From positions 19,735 through 83,734 of the forward strand of contig CARDBT010000013.1 in the NCBI GenBank assembly GCA_948957135.1: DNA of 64,000 bases. Reading direction: 5' to 3'. Made by a program: the position numbers and the translations under genes. Below the pieces are notes generated by a model. The model did not search any database, was not told the origin of the DNA, and worked only from the letters and a program-made list of their open reading frames with translations. The first letter of the stretch is position 1. Each line of letters begins with the position of its first letter. This stretch comes from COE1 sp910588595. Its GTDB lineage: Bacteria; Bacillota; Clostridia; Lachnospirales; Lachnospiraceae. Positions 34,919 through 44,501 of this stretch are shown here, piece by piece.

Positions 34919-36409
34919 TCAGCAATATGTAAAGTATGTCCTTCCGAATCTAAGCCTGTCTCCGGGTTCCAGCGCCACTGACTGATTGATGCCCAGAAGC
35001 ACACCATTGCGAACGGTTCCGTTTGTCGAATTAAGGTCACACAAATACACTCTGCCTTCACGCTCCTCAAAACGCGCATGCATTTTGCTGACAGCTGCAT
35101 CATCGATCACAAAATCGGACACATTGGCAAGTTTTCCGACCGTCATGGGAAGTCTGTCCAGGGAGATATTGACTTCTCTGCCATTCATACGTCCGCACAA
35201 TATCCGCTCCTCCACAATTCCATCTCCCAGATGCACAGTCTCAATGCCGCTTTTTGTCTTCTCTGCCTCTCCGGGTATATTGTGCGGCTGATCGCAACAG
35301 GCTCTGCGGGTATCGTATGGCTCTTCAACAGCTGTATAATACTGCAGCGCCTCATTGTCCTCATCTTCGCCGTCATCTGCCGGCGCAGTCCCCTTATACT
35401 GCCGTCGCCTATTGACATAGCACGCAAAAAACAGGAATGCCGCCATCAAAGCCATCGCCATTGCACCGTATAAATACAGTTCCTGATCGCCTTCGAGCCT
35501 GAATGTATGACTGATGTGTGAAGCCAGTATGATCCCCCCGGAACACAGTGATATAAATATGCAGAAGATCCCCCCTGCCAGATCCCTGGTGATCTTTGTC
35601 CTGCCTCCTAATATCTGTTCTGATGTCATGACACCTTCATCTTCCTCATAAGAATGTTCCGCAAAACTCTCCCGATTCTTGTTGCCGTCTTCCACATGGA
35701 TCTGACTGGTACATCTTGTTTGAACATATGATCCCACTTCCCTTTGCGCACTGTCATTTGAGGGAACATATGAGATCTTTGTTGATGGATCAGCCACAGT
35801 CTGCACAAAGTCGTTCTCTCTGTGAGCCATATTGACTATCATATGATCCATCATATTTCCGATCTCACTGATGACATAATTGGGATTTCTGGTATAGCGG
35901 TAAATCTGATACCCAAGCATCACTGCACGCTCATCTGTATGGTCGATCTTGGTGAGAACTTCGTCGATAAATTCCATAAAAGACAGTCTCACATCCCCCT
36001 CATAATCCGGATAGCAGACAAAATAGGGCTCCATCTTCTCCACATTCATATAAATCAATTCAGGTCTCATGATGATCTGTGTCCCATCAAGCAGATATTC
36101 TTCGAGCCTCTCAAAAAGACCCACACAACCCGATAACAGGCGTCTCAACTCTTCATACCTTATTTCTGTCTTATCATAGAGCCGATCCATCGATTGAAGG
36201 GAATTGATCTCATAATAGTAGCGGCTCTCCCCATTAATCAGTCTGTGCGTGATGGGCAAAAGCCCCGGTATACGGTTTCCCAGGATCATCTTTGTGCGGT
36301 AATCTATACTCTGCTCCTCACTTTTGCCAAAAAAACTGCACTTACTCAGTATCAAATAATTGTGATTCATGCTCCTCTCGAAGCTGACATCAGGCATACT
36401 TTCTCTCAT
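34919..36409 (-). CDS. DUF6382/FHA-domain protein of the Tad pilus operon
   Basis: A 496-residue membrane protein. The N-terminal 200 residues match the DUF6382 type found in Gram-positive Tad loci (SIDYRTKMILGNRIPGLLPI). Two membrane segments lie about 281-330. The C-terminal FHA domain (about 415-496) has GKLANVSDFVIDD, SKMHARF and DLNSTNGT, a phosphothreonine-binding fold. It may link pilus assembly to Ser/Thr phosphorylation. The start is ATG 36409 after GGAGG. Last gene of the operon. Confidence 0.85.
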   Translation of the reverse strand: MRESMPDVSFERSMNHNYLILSKCSFFGKSEEQSIDYRTKMILGNRIPGLLPITHRLINGESRYYYEINSLQSMDRLYDKTEIRYEELRRLLSGCVGLFERLEEYLLDGTQIIMRPELIYMNVEKMEPYFVCYPDYEGDVRLSFMEFIDEVLTKIDHTDERAVMLGYQIYRYTRNPNYVISEIGNMMDHMIVNMAHRENDFVQTVADPSTKISYVPSNDSAQREVGSYVQTRCTSQIHVEDGNKNRESFAEHSYEEDEGVMTSEQILGGRTKITRDLAGGIFCIFISLCSGGIILASHISHTFRLEGDQELYLYGAMAMALMAAFLFFACYVNRRRQYKGTAPADDGEDEDNEALQYYTAVEEPYDTRRACCDQPHNIPGEAEKTKSGIETVHLGDGIVEERILCGRMNGREVNISLDRLPMTVGKLANVSDFVIDDAAVSKMHARFEEREGRVYLCDLNSTNGTVRNGVLLGINQSVALEPGDRLRFGRTYFTYC

Positions 36410-36427
36410 GCCAATCCTCCAAAACTC

Positions 36428-36892
36428 TTACTCTGCAATTAATCCGTTCAATATCCTGGAGTCGCGGATCGCCCTTGTCTGTCTCAGACGTCCTGCACTT
36501 TTGCTGACATCGAGTGCCGTGTCGATTCCAGACACATACTCGCCAAGCCACGTCACAAGCGGCATATTTACAACACAGTGATATGTCACAGTCACACTTG
36601 CCGCATCGACCGCCACATCATAACGAAAGTCATACATGGCAAACAGTTTTCCCCTGACAAGTCTTTCTGCTGCTGCACACGCCGCTGACTGTGCTTCCTC
36701 TGCTGTCTTAAAGTGGCTTTTTGTTCCCTGCAGCGCAGCCTCATATGCACTGTGTTCCATGACACACCTGTCATAACTGTAGATCGCCAGAAAGATCATC
36801 ATCACAGTGAGCAGCATCACCACCGGCATGATCAATGCAGCTTCCACCGTAAAGTACGCTGGCTCACCGTGATCTTTTACCAGTACATGCAT
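36428..36892 (-). CDS. TadE-like pseudopilin
   Basis: A 154-residue protein with the pseudopilin head EPAYFTVEAALIMPVVMLL, one long N-terminal hydrophobic helix (about 13-38) and a secreted tail. The Glu at position +5 region is kept, so it should be processed by a prepilin peptidase. The start is ATG 36892, which overlaps the end of the peptidase gene by 16 bp in another frame; AGGG lies eight bases before. A minor component of the Tad pilus. Confidence 0.85.
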   Translation of the reverse strand: MHVLVKDHGEPAYFTVEAALIMPVVMLLTVMMIFLAIYSYDRCVMEHSAYEAALQGTKSHFKTAEEAQSAACAAAERLVRGKLFAMYDFRYDVAVDAASVTVTYHCVVNMPLVTWLGEYVSGIDTALDVSKSAGRLRQTRAIRDSRILNGLIAE

Positions 36893-37323
36893 AGTAGATA
36901 CCCTGCAAATATCGCTGGCAGAAAAGGCAATCTTGTCTGTCTGCTCCCCCTCTTCAACAACAGGACAATGATCGCAGCCGCACACATCATAAATGAAGCA
37001 GCAAATACCATCCATAGACATCTGCGTACCCCCAGCGCAATGCCCAGCGCTGCGATCACGATACCGTCTCCTTTTCCGATCTGCTCCCTTGTGGCAACAG
37101 ACACACCGATCGCGCAAAGTCCGATCGTCAATCCGCCCACTGCATCGAATGTGTTAAGATCCTCTTTTAATGGGAGCACTGCACAGCACACGAGCAGCAG
37201 GAATACCAGCTGCACACTGCTGATCTGTCTCTTTCGAATATCCACAATTCCTGCGACAAACAGCAGTACTCCGATCAAAGCCATCAATATTTTGTAAATG
37301 ATCAACCGCATTTCCAAACTCAT
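36877..37323 (-). CDS. A24-family prepilin peptidase-like protein, second copy
   Basis: A 148-residue polytopic protein with both aspartates of the type IV prepilin peptidase family: one in GIVDIRKRQIS near 27 and the GxGD motif in QIGKGDGIVIAALG near 84. It lacks the N-methylase domain, as TadV/CpaA does. The start is ATG 37323, four bases after GGAGGG. The operon has another such gene at its 5' end (44502-45014), so one may handle Flp and the other the TadE-like proteins. Confidence 0.85.
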   Translation of the reverse strand: MSLEMRLIIYKILMALIGVLLFVAGIVDIRKRQISSVQLVFLLLVCCAVLPLKEDLNTFDAVGGLTIGLCAIGVSVATREQIGKGDGIVIAALGIALGVRRCLWMVFAASFMMCAAAIIVLLLKRGSRQTRLPFLPAIFAGYLLCMYW

Positions 37324-37391
37324 TTTACCCTCCTATTCCACATAAATATTACTAATGTATTACATTCTGGATTATACTTCATAATCATTTT

Positions 37392-38252
37392 TCACCCACA
37401 TTTGCTACATGCATTTCTGCCGCCTGTCTCCGATATCAGCACTGCCATGACTGTCCTTTTCAGACTACTGCATCCAAGCGTTGAATGATACCTGTTTCCA
37501 TAATCCGTAATATAGACGACACTGCCGCAGGCACCCCCGCATTCACGACAGGGGTAATACTTACTGTTATCCTGATTTCGCTGTGTATCCAGAAAGCTCC
37601 TGTTGACTGCCGCAATGGAAAGCTTTAGATAACTGCATACCCTGGACCGGTGATATACACTTCCCTTCTCCGTAATGTAGACGATTTCTTCCTGTGCAGC
37701 ACCACTTGAACTGTGAGCAGCATTGTCGTATCCGGTCCATGCCCTTGTGCGTATTCTATTGTACAGCACTCGCGATTGATATCCGGCTATTGCTGCCGGT
37801 GGTTCAATGCGGTACTCCGCCACCAGATCAATACAGTCATCATCCTGCATGACGGAGGACCGCAGCCATGAGATCGATCGGCTGCTTCCAGCGAGCGGCG
37901 AACTGTCCAGATAAGCCTCTCCAAGCTTCATCCGCACTTTCCCCGCCGCATACAGATAAGTCAGTCCGAGTGACTCAGCCGCCCCTCCCGAACCGCCGCC
38001 AATCTGCCGGTATCCATACCCATACACTGCCATTTGTTTTGCCGTATCGTGCATCGCAGCACTCATGTTTCCCTGCAGACGGTAAATTTCGACAATAGAC
38101 ATGATATTTAGAAATGCAAACAGAAAAACCGGCAGCACGAAACATGCTTCTACAGTCATTCCTGCCTTCTGCCCCTTCTGTGATCTGGTTTCAGGGGAGC
38201 AGGCGGACATTCTTTTTAATGCATCTGCAAGGAAATCTATTATTTTGTTCAT
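37392..38252 (-). CDS. TadE-like pseudopilin with duplicated YH...C...CxxC domain
   Basis: A 286-residue protein. The pseudopilin segment is GMTVEACFVLPVFLFAFLN at about 32-50. The C-terminal third holds two copies of a small cysteine/histidine unit: EIVYITEKGSVYHRSRVCSY...YYPCRECGG and SVVYITDYGNRYHSTLGCSS...NACSKCG. The unit is like the YH-C-CxxC motif found on many secreted Firmicute proteins and could bind metal. The start is ATG 38252; a TTG three codons earlier sits closer to GGGAGG. Confidence 0.8.
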   Translation of the reverse strand: MNKIIDFLADALKRMSACSPETRSQKGQKAGMTVEACFVLPVFLFAFLNIMSIVEIYRLQGNMSAAMHDTAKQMAVYGYGYRQIGGGSGGAAESLGLTYLYAAGKVRMKLGEAYLDSSPLAGSSRSISWLRSSVMQDDDCIDLVAEYRIEPPAAIAGYQSRVLYNRIRTRAWTGYDNAAHSSSGAAQEEIVYITEKGSVYHRSRVCSYLKLSIAAVNRSFLDTQRNQDNSKYYPCRECGGACGSVVYITDYGNRYHSTLGCSSLKRTVMAVLISETGGRNACSKCG

Positions 38253-38353
38253 GGAGAGCAAGATTCCTCCCTTCTTATTTATCTCTTTTTCTTATCGTTT
38301 CCTATCCCGCATCCAAAAGAACATCCGTCCACTCCTCTGGTTTTCATGGATTT

Positions 38354-39817
38354 TTATACGTAACACATTTCTCTGTAGAAGACAAAATCATGCCCGTTAT
38401 TATCCTCGAACCCAAAATATGCCTTCATGTAATCAATGCATGCGTCTATTCGAAAATGTTCATTTCCATCCGTCTGCCTGATATCCATCTCCACGATATC
38501 AAGACTTCTTGCCGCCTTCGTGTCCTTGTCCATGAGTCCCAAAAATATCCTTAGATAATCCTGATATGACAGTCCTGTCGTTTTTTGGCTGCCTTTTATA
38601 TCAGGCAGGTCTCCTGTAACAATACCAAACATGCCTGTGTTCCAGTCTCCTTTTCCCTTGATCAGGGGAACGCGGTTTCCATCGAATAACTGCTGCATGT
38701 CTGACATCGCCTCCTCGATCGCCCATGCGGTCAGGATCAATGTTTTCATCTGTCCAGTCAATTCCGGTGACAGAAGCAGTGTACAGATGACCACTGCCAC
38801 CATCTCTGCCTGTGCCTGTTTGTCCATATCCGAGTGGATGCTTGCCAGGTTCGCTGCACACCGGAGTGCAAACAGTACCTCCGCACTGCGCCTCAGATTG
38901 CCGGCATCACTGTTATATCCATATAATATATACTCGATCTGATATTTCAAAAGCCCTTGATCTTTCGGTTTGGTATAACTGCCACACTTCTTCATCAGGT
39001 ACTCCCCATAGATCAATTCGTCCACGAAGCTGTCAGCACTGCTGACATTGTGGTGCAGTCCGATTCCCTGATTGATCGTCCCGGCTTTTAGACGCGCGGA
39101 AAAATACGGTCCCGTATCCATCACCGCGCCTGACACAGACTTCCCACTCGGAAGGGCAAATGCCAGGATCCCTCCGCCGATTACCTTGTCCAATATACCT
39201 GAAACTTTTTGATAGGAATACCCCTCCGCGCTCTCTGTGTCAATCTCTATGATTCCTTTATCAGCAAGGAACTCGTCGAGCTCCTGCTTCTGTGCTGCAG
39301 CCTGATCCACTGTGTTTTTGCCGGTAAGCCCTTTGCGCTCCACTGTGTCGATCTGTTCCTGTATTCTGGAGATGAGATCGCCTCCATAGACTGCCTTCAT
39401 GTACTCCACTGCCTGCGCTTTCCACACCATACATTGGTCATCACTCGCAAAAGATACGTCGGATATTTCAAGATATGGATTTTTGAGCTCCAGTAGATTG
39501 TATTCAAACGGCATCACAAGACCTTTGTCCGGCTCCGTATTATAACTCATATAGTCTGACAGGTGCATTTCTACCATGCCGATCCCCCCGTTGATACTTC
39601 CATAGGAAGTATCAACAAAAAACAGCTCATACTGATCTAGGATCTCTCTGTTATATTCAGCAAATACCGAGTCTAACCCGAGATCAGCCACGATCTCTGC
39701 CTGCGCCCTTACGGCGCCTATCGCTGCGCCCTCGATCAGGACAAAGAGCAGCGATAGGACAATGCCAAAGGTCAGGGAAAGATATACCGTCAGGTATGCA
39801 TCAAATCTGCTTAGCAT
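38354..39817 (-). CDS. DUF5702-type Tad pilus protein
   Basis: A 487-residue protein with an N-terminal membrane helix (about 9-34: YLTVYLSLTFGIVLSLLFVL) and a large exported domain. It matches the DUF5702 type that always occurs in Gram-positive Tad loci, probably a TadG-like minor pilus or adhesin component. The start is ATG 39817 after AAGGTG. It overlaps the end of the Flp pilin gene by 17 bp in another frame, so translation is likely coupled. Confidence 0.82.
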   Translation of the reverse strand: MLSRFDAYLTVYLSLTFGIVLSLLFVLIEGAAIGAVRAQAEIVADLGLDSVFAEYNREILDQYELFFVDTSYGSINGGIGMVEMHLSDYMSYNTEPDKGLVMPFEYNLLELKNPYLEISDVSFASDDQCMVWKAQAVEYMKAVYGGDLISRIQEQIDTVERKGLTGKNTVDQAAAQKQELDEFLADKGIIEIDTESAEGYSYQKVSGILDKVIGGGILAFALPSGKSVSGAVMDTGPYFSARLKAGTINQGIGLHHNVSSADSFVDELIYGEYLMKKCGSYTKPKDQGLLKYQIEYILYGYNSDAGNLRRSAEVLFALRCAANLASIHSDMDKQAQAEMVAVVICTLLLSPELTGQMKTLILTAWAIEEAMSDMQQLFDGNRVPLIKGKGDWNTGMFGIVTGDLPDIKGSQKTTGLSYQDYLRIFLGLMDKDTKAARSLDIVEMDIRQTDGNEHFRIDACIDYMKAYFGFEDNNGHDFVFYREMCYV

Positions 39818-39968
39818 TTTTTGTCACCTTTTTGAGCAGTTCGTTTGCAAGTGATGTGATGCTGTTCTTAAATATTGCTACGATCGCGATCAGCACGACG
39901 ATGATCAACACGATCTCAACCGTTCCCATTCCTTCTTCTTCCCTAATAAAACTTCTCAAATCTCTCAT
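39801..39968 (-). CDS. Flp-type major pilin
   Basis: A 55-residue Flp1-type IVb prepilin, the main pilus subunit. A short leader ends in EEEGMG, followed by TVEIVLIIVVLIAIVAIFKN, with the conserved Glu at mature position 3. Processing after Gly by the A24 peptidase is expected. The start is ATG 39968, with AGAGG seven bases before; a longer frame of 15 codons has no ribosome binding site. Lies between tadC and the DUF5702 gene. Confidence 0.9.
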   Translation of the reverse strand: MRDLRSFIREEEGMGTVEIVLIIVVLIAIVAIFKNSITSLANELLKKVTKNAKQI

Positions 39969-40030
39969 ATTTTTTCCTCTTTCTTTCTCAATGTTATTTA
40001 TGGTTTCTATCATTCAAATACTTTTGCCGC

Positions 40031-41380
40031 TTACGATAAATAGTTTCGAAACGCCGGCACCATGATGATCACCATCGTGATCCCCAAAAACATCATCATG
40101 GGCATCAACAGTTTCGTCCCTGCCTTTTCTCCTAGCTTTCTCGCGGTATGCTTCCGCTCCTCAAAAGCTCCGGCAGCCTCCTCTTTTAACAGGATTGGCA
40201 GGTTGGCGGTTCCTTTTCTGAGATTCTGCGCAAGCATGGTGGACAGCTTGTTATAACTCGGAATACGGCATCGCCGTCCGAAGCGCTCATATGCTTTTGC
40301 CTGCGCGACACCGCTCTCCATCTCATAGATCGTCAGAATCATCTCCTCGTAAGCATACCGCTTCGCACCGCCTTTTTCACAACGCTTCTGATAATCCTTT
40401 GCGATCTTGTTCCACGCGTTTGGAACCGTCATGCCAGCGCCGAGCAGCAATGCAAGGGAACTGACGATCTCCGGATAATCCATGCACATCTGTTCCTCCC
40501 GATTCACGACCTGCCTGTGCAGGTCCCGGTCCCTGCTGTGATAGATGAGACATGCCAAAACAGGTGTCGCCGCCAAAAACAGCAGTCCTCTGTAATTTCT
40601 TTTGTAGCTCCAGCAAATATTCCGGTTCTCGATCTCTGACGGAAGTATCATATTCTGCTGTTCGCGGCTGTCCTCCTCGAGATCAGAGATCTGTCTGGCA
40701 AGGCGTTCTGACTTATCAGGGATCAGGGCTTTACTACATATTCTGACAGTCATGTCATGTTCTATCTGATAGCTTTCACACGACAACACTGCTGTCAGCT
40801 CCATCAACACAGGTGCAGTCAGTCTGTCCTGTATCAGATGCCCTTCCATGTCCATGTAGCTATCATCTGTGCGCCATTCCACGACAAATGGATATCCATC
40901 CACATCTCTGATCAGGCGCATGTCATACTCGATCCTGTCAAATCCTTTGTTTTGATCCAGAATCTGCTGCTCGATGATTTCTATCGCTTCACCCGACATC
41001 TGTGTCAGTTCTTCCTGTGAATAATACCGCTCTGATACGGTAATCGGAATGTGATAGATCCCCTCTCCGTCATTTGCGACAAGCGACACACTTCTTGAGC
41101 CGCTCCCATACGCATTGCGGTCTACCTGGTTATCCACAATCTTTGTCTCCATACCGTCCTTTATCCACAGAATAACAGCCAAAACCACACCGAAAACCAT
41201 GATCAAACTGCATACAGACAGTTTGCCGATGACATAGTCCTTCTGTCTCTTTGCTGTATCACCCGCAGGCTCCAGCGTCTGCAAATCCTCACGTACAGCG
41301 CAGTTATACAATATTTTGTCCGGTTTTTTCTGCATTGTTTCCAACCGCGAGTACAGCCACCTTGCTAATTTATCCCCCAC
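40031..41380 (-). CDS. TadC-like pilus assembly membrane protein with large insert
   Basis: A 449-residue T2SF-type membrane platform protein. A first TM (about 50-72) is followed by a roughly 190-residue extracytoplasmic-looking region (75-265), then TM near 270-288. The T2SF domain (about 300-440) has the turn SLALLLGAGMTVPNAWNKIA and a final TM pair. TadC proteins are usually about 300 residues, so the insert is extra. The start is GTG 41380 with GGAG seven bases before. Confidence 0.85.
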   Translation of the reverse strand: MGDKLARWLYSRLETMQKKPDKILYNCAVREDLQTLEPAGDTAKRQKDYVIGKLSVCSLIMVFGVVLAVILWIKDGMETKIVDNQVDRNAYGSGSRSVSLVANDGEGIYHIPITVSERYYSQEELTQMSGEAIEIIEQQILDQNKGFDRIEYDMRLIRDVDGYPFVVEWRTDDSYMDMEGHLIQDRLTAPVLMELTAVLSCESYQIEHDMTVRICSKALIPDKSERLARQISDLEEDSREQQNMILPSEIENRNICWSYKRNYRGLLFLAATPVLACLIYHSRDRDLHRQVVNREEQMCMDYPEIVSSLALLLGAGMTVPNAWNKIAKDYQKRCEKGGAKRYAYEEMILTIYEMESGVAQAKAYERFGRRCRIPSYNKLSTMLAQNLRKGTANLPILLKEEAAGAFEERKHTARKLGEKAGTKLLMPMMMFLGITMVIIMVPAFRNYLS

Positions 41381-41401
41381 TTTGCTTCTCCTTCCTGCTT
41401 T

Positions 41402-42193
41402 CTATATCTCAATATCCAGGATTTTGTCCGAGATCCGGCATGCCGCCGTGTAGACAGCAAACGAACCTGTCATGAGGATCCAGCCAAAAATATTGTGGTA
41501 CAATCCCTCAAAATAACCCTTGGTCGTCAGCGATATATATAAAATGATAAAAAAGGGAATATACCTCATGATCTGCTGTTCGAGTTTCTTCTCACTGACC
41601 ACGGTCTCGATCTCACGCCGTGTTTCCTGTTTGCCGCTGATAATGTCAGCCGTGTTTGTGATGATGCCCCGCATATCTCCCCCACCTTTCTTGGCGATCT
41701 GAAAGATATCTGCAAATTCCCTGATATCCTGCACACCACTTCTGTCGGCGAGGTTTGCAAGTGCACTTTCGAGTTGTTCATTATTGCTCAGTTTCCTAAA
41801 GATCAGCCTCAGTTCTCGCGACATGACAGACTCCTTTCCATACAGCAGCGTGACATCTTGGTAGGCTTCATGAAAAGCATTTTCGACACTGTATCCCGCC
41901 TGTAGGTTTGATGATACGCTCAGTATCACTTCGCGAAACTCAATCTCCAGCTTTCGCTTCCTTTTCTGACATTCTGACTTGCTTCTGTCCTTTAATGACA
42001 GGAGCACAAAAGGCATCAGCATCATCCACGCGATCAGACTGTCATAAAAGAGCCAGCTGACCATCGCCATAAAAGCACTGCCTGCCAAGAGATACCGCAC
42101 GATCTCCTGTGCCGAAAATACATAATGTGCATAATCGATCTCCGGAGGCAGTCTTCCTCTTGCGATGCACTTCCTGTTTTTCTTACTTCCCAT
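41402..42193 (-). CDS. TadB-like pilus assembly membrane protein
   Basis: A 263-residue T2SF-domain protein. Membrane helices at about 33-68 flank a cytoplasmic T2SF core (FREVILSVSSNLQAGYSVENA, near 87) and a C-terminal TM pair (about 207-252). It works with TadC as the inner-membrane platform driven by the TadA ATPase. The start is ATG 42193 after AAGGAG. Confidence 0.9.
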   Translation of the reverse strand: MGSKKNRKCIARGRLPPEIDYAHYVFSAQEIVRYLLAGSAFMAMVSWLFYDSLIAWMMLMPFVLLSLKDRSKSECQKRKRKLEIEFREVILSVSSNLQAGYSVENAFHEAYQDVTLLYGKESVMSRELRLIFRKLSNNEQLESALANLADRSGVQDIREFADIFQIAKKGGGDMRGIITNTADIISGKQETRREIETVVSEKKLEQQIMRYIPFFIILYISLTTKGYFEGLYHNIFGWILMTGSFAVYTAACRISDKILDIEI

Positions 42194-42237
42194 ATCGTTC
42201 TCCTTTTGGTTTCCCGTTTTCTATTTGTTCTACTCCG

Positions 42238-43479
42238 CTATACGATGTTAAATCCCCCAGCGTGAAGCTTTCCCACATGTGTCAGTTCACTTGTTTTTAT
42301 AAACTCTCCCAAAACCTTACCGCTGTCCTCGCCCGTTTCCTGAAACTGATATAGCGGCACTGTGACAATCTCGTCATTTTCATAACCTATGATCTCCGCG
42401 ATTTCGAGAACGCGGCGCGACTTATCCCGCAGCCTTCCAAGATGCACGATAATATCCACACCTGACGCGATCTGTCTGCGCACTGCCGCAAGCGGCAGAT
42501 CCATTCCCATCAATACCATTGTCTCTAAGCGGCTCAGCATATCCTGTGCGGAGTTGGCATGACCTGTACTCAGCGAGCCGTCATGTCCGGTATTTAACGC
42601 CTGCAGCATGTCGATCGTCTCGCTTCCTCTCACTTCGCCCACGATCACGCGGTCCGGGCGCATACGCAGTGCCGATTTGATGAGGTCACGTATCGTAATC
42701 TTTCGCGCACCGTCCATGTTGGCGTTTCTCGTCTCGAGGCGGACCAGATTTGGAATCCCCTGCAGTTGCAGTTCTGCGGAATCCTCGATCGTAATGACAC
42801 GCTCCGTCCTTGGAATGTAGTGCGATAATGCATTGAGAAAGGTGGTTTTACCGGAACCCGTTCCGCCGCTGATAAAAATGTTGTAGCCGGCGATGACAAG
42901 CTTCTCCATAAAATCCGCCGCCTGTCTTGTAATAGATCCAAAACGGATCAGATCTTCCATTGAGATCGGATGATCCGGAAAGCGGCGGATCGTGATGATC
43001 GGTCCGTTCAGCGCAACGGGAGACAGCACAATATTGACACGGGAACCATTTTCAAGCCTTGCGTCAGTGATCGGAGAAGCCTCGTTCACTACCCTGTTGC
43101 ACTTTGCCACGATCTGTTGTATCACGTTCTCCAGTTTTTCTTTTGATTCAAAGTGTTTATCCCACTCATAGATGTGTCCTGCCTTCTCAACAAAAATGTT
43201 CTCCGTTCCGTTTACCATGATCTCCGTCACCTCATCACAGTCCACCAGCTCCTGCAGTACGTCCATCTTTCTTATAGAATGAAACACACTCTTTCCCAGC
43301 TCCTGTCTCTGTGACAGGGACAACGCATATTTTCTGCCTGTCTGCACCACCAGCTCATCGATCATCTCCTGGATCTCTGCGTCGTCCACCTCCCTCGACA
43401 GATCGATCCGCTGTCTGACACTGCCGGCAATGTATTCTCTGCACTCTTCATATCTTCTTGATTCACATTCTCCATTCAC
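42238..43479 (-). CDS. TadA/CpaF-type pilus assembly ATPase
   Basis: A 413-residue secretion ATPase powering Flp pilus assembly. Walker A is SGGTGSGKTT near 205. The Asp/His boxes and Walker B region read IEDSAELQLQ and RPDRVIVGEVRGSE. STGHANSAQDML is the conserved His box. The start is GTG 43479, overlapping the TGA of the upstream cpaE-like gene in a GTGA arrangement, so translation is coupled. Confidence 0.95.
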   Translation of the reverse strand: MNGECESRRYEECREYIAGSVRQRIDLSREVDDAEIQEMIDELVVQTGRKYALSLSQRQELGKSVFHSIRKMDVLQELVDCDEVTEIMVNGTENIFVEKAGHIYEWDKHFESKEKLENVIQQIVAKCNRVVNEASPITDARLENGSRVNIVLSPVALNGPIITIRRFPDHPISMEDLIRFGSITRQAADFMEKLVIAGYNIFISGGTGSGKTTFLNALSHYIPRTERVITIEDSAELQLQGIPNLVRLETRNANMDGARKITIRDLIKSALRMRPDRVIVGEVRGSETIDMLQALNTGHDGSLSTGHANSAQDMLSRLETMVLMGMDLPLAAVRRQIASGVDIIVHLGRLRDKSRRVLEIAEIIGYENDEIVTVPLYQFQETGEDSGKVLGEFIKTSELTHVGKLHAGGFNIV

Positions 43480-44477
43480 TTCCCGCCAAGCACTCCCTTC
43501 ATGCGGATTCCGATCGGCGATGATGCCAGATTCTCACAATTTCCACACGACTCTTCCCAGTTGCCTGGAAGTTCAAATTCCACAGCATGTTCGAGAATCT
43601 TGCTGCACTCTTTTGTCTGCAGCAGCCTTCTAAAATGTTTTAGCATCGACTGGCTATGCAGATTGGACCTATCGGTAAGCAGATAGATCCGGTCACTGCT
43701 CTCTAACAGGTCATAAAATCCCTGGCATGTCTCCGACAGATCTGCCACGATATATGTGTAATCACTGCTGTACAGAAGCAGGTTCATCGCAGTCTCCCAA
43801 TCCCGCTTCTCAATATGCAGCAGATCTGCGTAATCCAGTGCCGGCGGAAGATAGTCTACCCCATGTATGCAGCGCTTGAGGCTGTCCAATTTGTACAACA
43901 GCTTTTCGGAATGATTGAGCACAAAATACATAAAATCTGTCACATCTGCCTCGTAGCTGGTCTGCAGAAGTTCCTCAAAACCTGTGAATGGCATCAGATT
44001 CAGGTACAGTACCTGATGTCCTTCGTCCGCAAGTACCTGCGCTGCGCCAAGCGCTGCCATGCTCTGCCCCCCGTGCCTGTCAGGCGAATAAAAGCTGATA
44101 AGCGCTGTGCGGTTCTTTCCGCGCCTGCCGGCACTGACGCAGCTCTCATCGAGTGTGAATTCCTCAAGTACCTGCGTGATCAGACTCTCCACGGACTGAT
44201 ATTTTGCAACCGTGCTGTACCCGGTGATCCCTCTTGCTCCGTCCTCCTGCAGGATGTAAATCTTCGACGCACTGATTTGGGCGACACTGGCGTCATAAAT
44301 CCCCTCACCGATCAGCAGAATCGCAAACGGCTTTTGCTGACTCACTTCCAATGCTTTGCTGACCCCATCAAATATTAGGATCTCAAAATCCGCCAGACCT
44401 TTTTTCTGCAGATACGCCTGCAGCATTCTCAAATATCCGATGTCACTGTCGCAGATCGCAAACTGTTTTGCCTTCAT
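43476..44477 (-). CDS. TadZ/CpaE-like protein with degenerate P-loop
   Basis: A 333-residue protein. The N-terminal receiver-like domain (1-115) is followed by a ParA/MinD-like ATPase domain (about 128-310). The deviant Walker A region reads FYSPDRHGGQSMAALGAAQV: the Gly-Gly is present but the usual GKST lysine is missing. The family normally localises Tad machinery to the pole. Here ATP hydrolysis is doubtful and the protein may be only a scaffold. The start is ATG 44477, eight bases after GGAGG. Confidence 0.82.
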   Translation of the reverse strand: MKAKQFAICDSDIGYLRMLQAYLQKKGLADFEILIFDGVSKALEVSQQKPFAILLIGEGIYDASVAQISASKIYILQEDGARGITGYSTVAKYQSVESLITQVLEEFTLDESCVSAGRRGKNRTALISFYSPDRHGGQSMAALGAAQVLADEGHQVLYLNLMPFTGFEELLQTSYEADVTDFMYFVLNHSEKLLYKLDSLKRCIHGVDYLPPALDYADLLHIEKRDWETAMNLLLYSSDYTYIVADLSETCQGFYDLLESSDRIYLLTDRSNLHSQSMLKHFRRLLQTKECSKILEHAVEFELPGNWEESCGNCENLASSPIGIRMKGVLGGK

Positions 44478-44501
44478 GTGATCCACCTCCCCATCAATTT
44501 T

